Assembly: GCA_020796225.1 (NCBI GenBank)
Contig: CM036753.1
Span: 69,183,865-69,247,864, forward strand
Origin: Arion vulgaris
Taxonomy: Eukaryota > Mollusca > Gastropoda > Stylommatophora > Arionidae
Direction: 5' to 3'
Length of the DNA stretch: 64,000 bases
Shown here: positions 25,001 to 37,000 of the stretch, piece by piece
How the letters are laid out: every line of letters starts with the position of its first letter
Numbering within the stretch: the first letter of the stretch is position 1
Notes under the pieces: model-generated
Told to the model about the DNA's origin: nothing
The model's input: the letters and a program-made list of their open reading frames with translations, nothing else
Database searches by the model: none
Made by a program: the position numbers and the translations under genes

Positions 25001-28000
25001 AGTTAACTGGGCGTGCTTCGGCTTAATTAGGATTTAATCCTCTACATAACAAATTGTCAGTGCCACAAATTGAAAAAGACGTGTGAAATGCCAAGACGGT
25101 TCGCGCTTTGCATTATAATTCAAAGCTAGGAAACATTCTGCTCATCCCCTCACTTAGTGAGCCTTGGATATATGTTTTTACTTGTGTAAAAAAGCAATTA
25201 TCAACATCATAGCTATAATGTGTTCTGTTGAAAAACTGAAGTCACATTTGCTATGAGAAACGCAACCTTTAATCATCAGCACAAATGGAGATTGTACGAA
25301 ACTTAGCCAAGTTACTGTCCGGAGTAGAGGACTGACGATTTCACCCGATGTTTTCATAAGTAAACCAGCCTTCTGGAACTTGAAGCAAAGGTCTGGAAAA
25401 CTACCCAATCAGAAAGAGTGACCAGGAGATCCACCAACCTGAAATGTAAAGTATAAACTCCAGGTTTTGATACAGCAAACATGACAATAAACTTACACTT
25501 CACTTGCAGTTAGAAAACAACTACAACAATGTGGCGTGTTTTGAAGAATTTATTTAGAAACAAAAATTAAATTTTATTCCATTCATAAAAAGACTCCCTT
25601 GTCAGGATTAGCACATAATAATTCCTCTCGTACCGTTATACGTTACATAGGGCCTGCAAGTAATTTATCCATACCGCTCTATCCTGGGCAACTCGCTCAA
25701 TCTCCTCCATGGAACTGAGACCGATATTTCTTGCCTCTCTCAGCAAAGTTCGTTTCAGGGTCTCCTTAGGTCGACCTTTCTTTCTTGAACCCTTTGCATC
25801 CCACTGCAATGCCTGCTTTGATATTCGTTGATCATTTCTCCTCAAGGTGTGCCCAACATATCTTGATTATAGATTAGCACATACATCCTGATATTTATTC
25901 CTACTCCTTCGAACTGGTGATACATCTTTAAACTATACGTACACGTCTTGCCAACAAAGAAAGGATGGACATTACCGCATCTACTGTGTTCTAATAAGCA
26001 AGTATAAGTGATTTATTCTGATGTATGTAGAAGCATCTAATGAGTAGTTATTAGTGCCCATGTTTCGTAGATAAATGGCTTCTGTTAGATCCCCAGTTGA
26101 TGTGGAACTTTTCCTATCATACAAGACTCTCAGGTCGACTCAGCCTCAAGTGGGTACCAGAAGAACAGTGGCGACTCGTCATTAGGGCCAGTGGGGTTTG
26201 TGATCAAGCTCACTACCACTTAAGCCACAGACGCCCACAGTAGAAAAAATACAAGCCTAAAATAATTGTGTTTCTTGTTTCAGGTGTTTCTGAAGTGGGA
26301 GAAACCATTTTGGAGAATTCCAAGCGAAGATTATTTTACTTCATTCGAGCTTCTATGGCTCGATTCTCATCCTATTTCAATCAAAAGTGACAGGTGCCAG
26401 AAGAAAACTAGGGTAAACGTTACAGTTTATGGACATTATTATTCTCTTGTAGAACAAAATCGATTCTTTTTCTTTATTAATAGATCATAATCTATTATGT
26501 TTCTTTATTAATAGATCATAATCTATTATGTTTCTTTATTAATAGATCATAATCGATTCTTTTTCTTTATTAATAGATCATAATCTATTATGTTTCTTTA
26601 TTAATAGATCATAATCTATTATGTTTCTTTATTAATAGATCATAATCTATTATGTTTCTTTATTAATAGATCATAATCTATTATGTTTCTTTATTAATAG
26701 ATTCTAATCTTCTTCTTCGAACGCTCCATATCGACCACTTGTCAAACCACTCTGTGTAATTTGTGAGTGACCTGTATGTGATCAGAGCTTAAGACCGATT
26801 GTGAGTTGGGCCAGTTATGCGCCTACAAGTAGGCCAGCACATCCTATTTCTGCCTTGCTTTTTATTTACTAGGGTAGCATTCCTAGGACCTCCATCAAGT
26901 CGCCTATTACGACATGCCTTGTAGGTTGCAGTGGTACTATTCTTTGCTTCCCTGCGGGCCTCGGCATCAAAGGGCAGATCCTAATCTATACTGTTTATTC
27001 TTGTGTAGATCATAATCTAGTAAGACTCTTCACTTGCAGATCATTATCTATTCTCTTCTTCTCTTGAAGATCATAATCTATAATGTTTCTTTATTAGTAG
27101 ATCATAATCTATTATGTTTCTTTATTAGTAGATTATAATATAATATGTTTCTTTATTAGTAGACCCTAATCTATACTGTTTATTCTCGTGTAGATCATAA
27201 TCTATTCTGATTATTCTCTTGTAGATCATAATCTATACTGTTTATTGTCTTGCAAATCGTAATATATTATGTTTCTTCTATTGTAGCTCGTAATCTATTC
27301 TGTTTCTTCTTTAGTAATTCATAATTTTTCTGTTTAATGTCCTATAGATCATAAGTATAATGCTGTTTTTCTCTTAACATGCTGCAATAGCCAATTTTCT
27401 GTTATGTTTCTTATGAATATATATATATATATATATGAGCCTTGATTACACATGAAGCACTAAAAACGAAATTATGCTACGAATTATCAAAGCAACATCA
27501 GCTTCTAAAAGTCGAAATAAAATTTGAAACTCCAAGTTATATAGTTTTAAAGTTAAATTACTAATTTTCAATTCCGATGTTATATCAATCCGAACATATA
27601 CCAGCGAGGATTGTAAAATAACTAACGATATATAAAGTAAGATAAATTCATTTGAAAATAGATGTTTGCGAAAAAGAATTCTCATAAAATGGAACGAATT
27701 CAAGAGATGTGTTGAACACAGAGACACTAATAACAAATGTCATTAGAAAGATTGAGATATGTTGCTCTGAGAAGAAATGATAAAGAAACATAAAGCAGGC
27801 ATTGCAATGAGAGACAAAGGGTTCAAGACTGAAAGGACGTTATAGAAAAACCCTGAAACGAACATTATTGAAATAAGTAAAACATTTCTGACTCAATTTC
27901 GTAGAAGAGATTGAACGAGTTGCCCAGGATAGAGCGATACAGAGAAATTGCTTGCAGGCGATATGAAATGTATAACGGTACGAGAGGAATACAATAATTA

Positions 28001-31000
28001 TATTTAAGTGAAGAGCATTGTCTTCTTCTCTTCTTCTTTCGATCACGGCCAATTTTATCATTCTTGTTGTGATGTATAATTGGTCTTTGACAAGAACGGG
28101 GGGATCTACGTCGGGACGATTGTGCGCCCATGGTGACTAGGCTCGCCCGTCCGGTTTCAGCAAGCTTTTGATTTACTAGGGTGAACTTTCCCTAGGGTAC
28201 GATCCTTTCTGCCGACTATGTCGGCCCAGATCTACGCCTTTTCAATCAGCTTTGCCGTATATTTTTGCTTTGTGATCTACGCCAAGACAGTGAGTTACGC
28301 TGTTATGCCCTTTCTGACTTTGAGGTCGTTCCGGGGAACATTTTTCGGGGCGTATAAGCTTGTCCTCGGACAGCGTCTTACTCGTATAAAACACCGTGTA
28401 AAGTATCGGATTTCGCCAATGTTCGGATCCGGATAGCCTGTCAGATCTTTACATTGTCGACCTTACTTTACCGTTCACTTTTGAGTTTGATCCGGAGTAG
28501 GAACATTCTCAACCTTTTCTAGACGCGCGTTGGTACGTGGCAATTCGCAGTTAACCTCTTAACACACCAGCCTGGGGCCAAGCACAAATAATGTAGAGGT
28601 TCGTTTCAATCGGCGCTAGCAACGCAACTGAGGATTTTGCGCTCGTCACCATCACCGGCCCCAGTTCTTCCGGGGATGTTAGTTGTGACTGCAATAATAC
28701 CTTGCCCGGTTGCCCCAAGGCTGGCATTTCCGTTAGGCATCACCCACTCAATTATTCCGGGGATGTATGTATTGTTATCGCAACAGTACTTTGCACGGTT
28801 TTCACAGGGAGGGTAGTTTCGTTATGCACTAAAAATGCAACTTTTTGTTTTGCGCTCTGCAAACCATGCCCAGTACATGTAGCTGCACTATGCCACCGAT
28901 GCAGAGTCAGCTGCAATCTTCCCTCGTACCGACACGAGGGTAGACTTTTATTCGTTACGCATCTGACTTATTTATTCTGGCCCCCGAGCTGGCAAAGTTT
29001 GCCCCTCTTCAGGGCTTCGATTATCTCCCGATGTGGGCATACGTTTTGACACTGGATGCACCTCTCATCCTTTAATGTTTACCAGTCTCCCCATCGGCAG
29101 AGAAACTGGTAATTTGTGACGGAACATTTGACTTACACGTCGAGCTTGTATATGGAGTCTCCTGCTCCGGAGATTACGATTTACGTTTGGCCCTTACTCC
29201 GGGGGAGTGATGCTTATGTCAGAGACGTTTCGCTGCTGTTTTTGTTCGGGAACTTCTGGAATATTTTGTTGGACGTCGACCAGGAGATTTGTGCATTTTG
29301 TTCGTATTGACCTGCATTTCTTTTTTCGTACTTGCACTACTACCACTACCAGTAGTTCTCCCGATCCCTGCCCCCATTAGCCAGACCGGAACCAAAGTAT
29401 GTTTCCAGGGTCACCACGTGGAGGTAGGGGCAGGGTCTTGCCCCTTCGCTAACCCTGGCACATGTTGCCGCCATGAGCCTCTGACCCCGAGCATTGTCTA
29501 GGACAGCTCATCGATGGACAGCGGATGGGCGGATAAGATATGGTTGCCCAAGGGAAACATTGAGAAGAACTACACAAAGAGAGTTGAAAAATGGTCGCCT
29601 GAAGTCGGAAACAATTGGTAGAAAGGCGGCAGAACGACAACAATGGAAATCTCTTGATAAAGTCTTATGTGTGAAATAGGACAAGGAAAAAATATAGATA
29701 TAATGACAGATGACATTTGAATCTGCTCACTCTGTTTGGTTAGAGTCTCAAGTCTATTGTCTCATGTCCATGATTTTCTGAACCAGCTCCAATACTTCTG
29801 ACGAGCAGTGTAAGCTGACTAGATAAGCAAATTTATATATTATTTTATGGGATTAGAACTCAAGGTAAAGTGTATAGATTTTTGTGGGAAGTTCCACTAA
29901 AACTAATTATCTGACTTCTAGATTAACAAATGTGTATTATACATTACGTGACTAGGACTTAACCCTTTAGCTGCTAAAGATGTATATATATATACGTTTT
30001 TCCCATTCACTTCTAAAGACGTATTAACACTTATGTTATTATCTCTCCTCTGTGGGCTAAAGACGTGTTAACACGTTACACATTGCTACTGTCAAAGCTA
30101 TAGGTGTACATTCACGTTTGTGACCTAGAAACAAAGAGTAGCTATTTTTAGCCTAGCCTTCAAAAAGTATGTAGCAGCGAAAGGGTTAAAGATTTGCATT
30201 AATATTTTATTTATTTCGTTATTCGTTTTTAGTTACAAATTTTCATTTTAGGGCCGTTAGGAATGTATTGTCCGATTCTACAAGTTCTGTGCTGTGCTGT
30301 GCTGTGCTGGCTGTGCTGTGCTGTGCTGTGCTGGCTGTGCTGTGCTGTGCTGTGCTGTGTAAGAAGTGAATTTCTTCACTTCTATTGTTTCCTTTGCTTT
30401 GCCTTTTTGTCGAAAGGTTGCTGTGTATTGTTATTATTTTTGTAACACTACATTACTTTATTTTTACTTGTTTCGCCATTGCTACATAGTTTTACTGCAG
30501 TCTTCCCTTAAAAATATATAATTTATAACATTTTGAGAGTTTACGATTTGGAATGACTATTTTTACTTTTAGTTTGGCAAGCCATGGTGGTATGGAATCC
30601 TGGCTGTAGAGACTGTCTTTGACCATCCAGACATGTTGGAGTTTTGGCTGTCTCTAGATCAGGTTAATATTGTTGTTGTTAGCTTTTTTTCTGTCTTTAC
30701 TGCCTGTGTTACCACTTTTTAGTACGGTGTAGGACAGGCGGAGGAAGGGGGTGTTGCATGAATCTGAAGAATTTAATGGTCGAATGGCTAGTGCAGTAGG
30801 ACAGAAGGGACATGAATCTGAAGAATTTAATGGTCGAATGGCTAGTGCAGTAGGACAGAAGGGACATGCATCTGAGAAATTTAATGATCGAATGGCTAGT
30901 GCATTCACCGAGAAACTGTTCAGGATATTATTTTTTCTTTATGCCCCGACAGAAAAAAACGTCCGTATCTTTACTGAGGATTGAACCCAAGTCTTCTCAA

Positions 31001-34000
31001 TGGGAGCTCATGCTCTAATCTATTCGAACAGACGCTTCCCCTGCTGTTAGTCATTAGACTTAAGTTATTATGATGATGAAGATATATTGTGTTGTAGTTA
31101 TGTCTGTCTTTAGAAGAGGCTGCTGTTGTTAGTTATTAGTGATCATCATCACTTCAGTCTGGATATGCCCATAGTGGCTCAGATCTCATCCTCAGCATGT
31201 TCACATCAGCAAAAGGTGACTGTTCAATATAGTTCTGTGTTTTTATTAATCAAACGTCTTGTTTCCCTAGCAAAGTGTTCATGTTTGGCAGTTTTCATCT
31301 CCTTTACTCTGGATAGAGATGCTAAAGTATATGATTGTGTGAAAAATGCACCCGTATGTTGCCGTGGTCAATAGGGGGAGCAAAGAATAGTAACACTGCG
31401 ACCTACACTGCATGTCGTAAGAGGCGATTGAGGTAGGAGCCTTAAGAAGCTACCCTAGTAAATAAAAAGTGTCGCAGAAATCGGATGTGATGGCCTACTT
31501 GTAGACGTATAACTGGCATAACGCAAAATTGCTCTTAGGCTCAGAGGACATACACATCGCAAAGAGTGGTTAACAAGTGGTCGATAGGGAGCGTTCGAAG
31601 AAGAAGCATGAAATATCGATTTGATCTGCTTCTCTTGTGGCAACGATTGTGTTTGACCTGTCCATTCATTACCCGTTTTCTTGATCAGTACTATATCAGC
31701 AAGCCTATCTGTTCGCTCATTGCCTTCATGCCCTTATGACCAAGTACCAAAATAAATGTTCTGTGAGTCACTTGTAATGTATTAAGTGTATCGAGCCATT
31801 CATGTCATATATAGCTAGAATTACATTTCTTGGGCATGTTCATTGAGTCACTTAGAATACAGGCATGTTTGTATTCCTGTGTGTCCTGAAAGCTGAACGT
31901 CCTGGTCACTGCCATTGTGTCTTTTCTGAGGTTACTTGTTGCTACAGAAAAAGCACCATTTGCATCTTTAACAATTTTTTCTCTGATACTTACTATGAAG
32001 ACCTGATCACTTCACTTGCCCCGAACTACTGAACCGTCCGAGAAGACCACAGTGTCACCATCTTTTGTGTTTTCATATATTTGGACTTGGACTATCGTTT
32101 CCTTTTCCTTTTATCGTTTGTTACATTATCCGCCTCGTCTGTTCATTGGACTCTTCCTTCATTGCCTTATTTCTTTATCGCATTGTTCGCGGAATGTCTT
32201 GTCTCTTCATCGCTTTGTCCTCACATTGCGATTTACCACCGTGTCCCCTCATCGTATTTTATCTTCAGCGTCTTCTTCCATTGTTTCCTTCTCATTTTAT
32301 CGTTTGTCTGATCATTCGCCTTATCTGTTCATCGTCTTGTCTCCTCATCGTTTTATTCCTTCATCACATTGTTCTCGCTATAGCTTGTCTTTTCATCGCT
32401 TCGCCGTTCTATAGCCATTTACCACCCTGTCTACACCGTATTTTATGTTATCTTCAGAGTCTTCTTTCATCGTTTCTTTCTCCTTTTATCTTCTGTCCGA
32501 TCATCCGCCTTGTCTGTCTTCGCACTATCTCTTAATCGCCTTCTTCCTTCGTCGCATTGTTCGCGCAGTGCCTTGTCTCCTCATCGCTTTTGCTTCTTTG
32601 TCTCTTTTTCGCCATGTCCCACTATTGTTTCTAATGTCACGTGGTGTTGCTATTACACACGATTCCACTAAGTAAGATCTGAATGCAACGCTTTCTGTTA
32701 TGACTTATTAATCTCCTTGTTTGCATGACCTAGCAGTTAATCTCCCACACAATCTCGGTGTATTTTTTGTGTTGCTCTTTAAACATTCCTGACCTAGCTA
32801 TCTACCTCCATTATCTGGTATAGTATAGAAACAGGGGATTACTATATAACACAGCTGTGCGCTATCAAATTTACTGTACGGATCAGAATGCTGGAGAATG
32901 ACAGAACAAGATAAATCCAAACTGTCCACCTTCCATACAACTTGTCTGTGAAAGAGTTGACGCGTGTTCTATTTATGTAGCGCCAGAAGAAGAATATGAA
33001 TACCATCAACCCAGAAGAGACGCTGGATTTCGATCGAACACGTGTTACGCATGAAGACTAACTGTTACAAAAACTGCACTGAGATTAACACCGAAGGGTA
33101 AACGAAAACGTTGAGGATTCAAAACCATCTGGAGGTAAACAGTAGAACAGAAGGTGAAAGAAACGAATCACAGCTGAAACACAATAAATATTGATTGATT
33201 GATTAATCATAAGACCATCATCATTGCACTTCGGTGAGTAACCATGTGTGCTCCGATCTCTTTCTTACACATGAAGATCTCAGCTGCAGTGCACGAACTC
33301 CGTAGCACCGGTGGGAATCCCCGATGTAATTTTGAAGATGGTGAAGATATTTTTGTAAGGATTTAAAAAAAAATCTTTTCTAATGAATTTTGCCTAGGCA
33401 GCGGCTTTCCACCATGCTCTTCTCGATTTTGAACTGCCAATGTTTTTTTATACGTGCTCATATTGAACACGGGACCTACGTTTTATAGTCAGTCTCCGAT
33501 AGGACTAGACACTCGATCTCACCTACACTGAGATCACGGATCTCTATAAAAATATCCAGATGGCTCTACGTGGGAGCTAACCTTGTACCTTTGACACGAG
33601 AGATCACCACCTAACCTTTACACCACAGAGACCCAGAAACACAATAAAGAGGACGGTCAATGATAGCGAAGAATGATGCGCTTTTGTTGTGTTCTAAGTA
33701 CGAAATGCGCCACAGACTAGAGAGACACGCACAGATGTTAGAGATACGTATTGGTCATGATGTACTTTTAGGGAATTGCTTGTTTTTCTTAGAGTGCACA
33801 TTTATGTCTAGAACTATCTCTAAAACCGTTTTAACCCAAATATTCAGGTTGAAATCGCTGAAGAACTATCGGATGAGGAAGTGAAGTCTGTCTGCCATGA
33901 GCTTCTCTCTGTTTTTCTGAAAGAATATGAGAATATTCCAGAACCAGTGGAGATATACAGGTAAATTAAGTTAATATCGTGAGATTTTTCTTTTGTTTTT

Positions 34001-37000
34001 TAGTTCGACTGTCTGTATCCGTTTGATGAAAGTTTTTAACTGCAGCGTTCAGAGGCTCCAAAGTCGATTATACAGTTGTATCTGAGAAGAACTCTAACAA
34101 GAATGACAAGGGGGAGATGGAGGGAGAGAGAGAGAGAGAGAATGATATTGTTGTCCCCGCTAATTATTCAGTATTGTTATTAAAAAGTTAATTGCATATT
34201 CTTTACAGGACTTTGCGAATCAACTCCCAGCTTTTTAACGCTGTTTGTGATTTTTCTAGGCATTATTAAGTTGAGTAATTTGCCATTGCTTTCTGAACGG
34301 GTGGTGCCATCGTCCTTTTGTAAAAATTGTGGCCACACACGCCACCATACTGTTATTACATTTACAAAATATTTGATGTGTTATAAAAACACAGTCCATG
34401 TCAAGAGCTATAACTACGTGAGCCTAATCTGGTGTCCTAATAAAGAACCAGCTAATTTCCGATGCAGTCACTAACCGTCATCTCGGATTATGAGCTGCCA
34501 TTTCCAAACTCACAACCATATCTTAAACTTGAGTCATGAATATTCATAAGATTCCTATCATACATGACATACGAACATCGGATTGAATATACGGTACTTA
34601 AAATACAATTTGTATCTCAAGTTTACAAAAATATTGTGTTGTACATCATTTAATGCGATTAAAACTTCGAAAATAAAAATTATAAAAACTACAATACATA
34701 TTTACTCAGGGCCGTGCTGTGCTATGATACAGAGAGGCGGCAGCACCAGGCGGCCCGGTAAGAGGGGCGGCATAAGCATCGAAATCAAAATCACAATTGA
34801 AAGTTATGTTAAAGAAAAAACATTTCTAGGGCGGCATTTCGAAGACTTGCATCATACTGAGAAAATATACCGCACTACCCTGCATTTATTAGTACCAGAA
34901 ATCTCATAATAACTATTTTTATATGTGCCAAATTTGTATTTTTTTTTATATGCTTTCTTTATTCTTTGTTTTGTTTTCCCACTGTTACCGGGTTATTGCC
35001 CAGTGTCGTGGTTTTCTGTTTTTCTCTTGCGCTGCTCTAGTGACTTCGGTGATAGTTGTCTTTCTCTTTTTCAGGAACCTGTTGTACCATCTATCCTTCT
35101 TTTTCATGAATATGTTGTACCATCTATCCTTCTTTTTCAGGAATCTGCTGTATCATCTATCCTTCTTTTTCTTCTCTACCCCCCCTTTCCCAGCTTTCTT
35201 TCCTGATGTTCTGTTGTAGAAGACTCTGTATACCGTGGAATTTGGTTGATTGATAAATCTTACTGTCAATGTTATTTTCTAACAATTATCTGATGTCTAT
35301 GCTCCTACTGATCTCTCTTCTAGTAATGATGATACGTCAAAACAAGGTAATCTTGCACAATTTTAAATTCTTATATTACATGAGTCTTAGATTTGCTTCT
35401 TCTCCTTCGTTCACTCGTAACAAACACTTGCTTTGTGGTGGATATGTGGTTTCGCCGTATAGAATGGGGTTTCGTTGTACCTGTTAGGTGCCTACAGATC
35501 TGTAGGTCAGCAAGTACAGTTTCTACATGATTGTTTATTTTAGTCGGACTCGTCTCCCGACATAGGACACAAAGAACAACATGATTGAGGAAAATGTATT
35601 CCCTAGATGGGGGAGCACCCCGTTAGCCTTTGATCTTGCGGTTAAAGTTTGTACCCATGGAAACTGGACAGGCTTTTGTGTTCCACAGATCGTTAGCAGG
35701 CTATTCATTTTCACTGTTGATTTTTCCTAAGAGAGATTAGCCGACTTCAACTTTGTTTGTTTGTTTGCAGAGCCTGGCGCAGAACACACCTTGCATACTT
35801 CATCTTAGACAAAGTCCATGACTGACATTGAAAGCAGAAAATTGATTTGTATATCCTATTTATAATTTGCATTTCTAGCTTGTATAGTATACTATAGACG
35901 ACCAAAGTCTAATCTATGAAGATGAAGATCATCTACAGCATCACATTAATTCATTGCTAATAGCATGCAGGAAGTACAACATGAAAATCAACAAACAAAA
36001 AACCGAGACCATGAAAATCAGCAGAACACCAAGCCAAACAAACATACAAATAGACAACACTAGAGTAAAGCACGTTTCTGAATTCAAATATCTATGCAGC
36101 ATTTTCACAGAAAACGGAAAACTCGATAGAGAAATAAAGACAAGGTGTTAAAAAGCAAATGCAATGACCTACCAGCTGGCACCTTTACTACAACACCCAA
36201 AGATCAAGATGGAAGTGAAAAGACATGATAAAAGTATTTTCCTACCAACACTTTGTTACCAGTGCCAAACTTGGTCTCTTACAGCAACACATCACAGAAA
36301 GCTCACCATGTGTGAAATGAAATACTTGAGGAAGGCAGAGGGGATCACCAGGAAAGATAGACTACGAAACGAGGACATCAGAAGCAGAGTGGGCATAACT
36401 TTATGCAGCGAATACATCGAAAGACAACAAATGCAGTGGTTTGGACATTTAATGAGAATGAAATACAACCAACCACCAATAACAGCATACAATAAAAAGA
36501 ATCGGGTACTAGAGCTAAGGGATGACCAAAAAAAAAAAAATGGACAGACAATCTCAAGACCACACTACAAAAACACGGATACAACACAACATGAACGACT
36601 CATCTAGCTCTAGAACGCAAATTAAAGCTCCCATTCCTACCATTAACGGCAATAGTGGACAGCCAACTATATCTTTCACCTGGAAATAGACAATAAACAA
36701 TAATATACTTTTTCTTCTGTATCAATCATCTTGTTTTGTTTTCTGTAAGTTCAATGTTTACTGCTTCTGTCTCTACAGAACGAAATGGTTGACAAACCCA
36801 TATACACGTGGAACTTATAGTTATCTCAATTGTGGCATTCGTAAGGAGGATATTGATAATCTGGGGGCCCCTTTGCCTTCAACTGAGGTATGTTCTATTT
36901 TATACATGATGTATGCAGTGTAGAATGTTATGTCTAAAACAATAACGAAAATGTAACAATATTCTCAATGAATGTTGAGATGTACAGAACTACATAATAA

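Noticed and set aside
32016..32675. Overlapping 76-156-codon frames in a CT-rich stretch
   Set aside because: They are low-complexity Ser/Phe/Leu-rich translations of a pyrimidine-rich triplicated repeat, with all three frames open.
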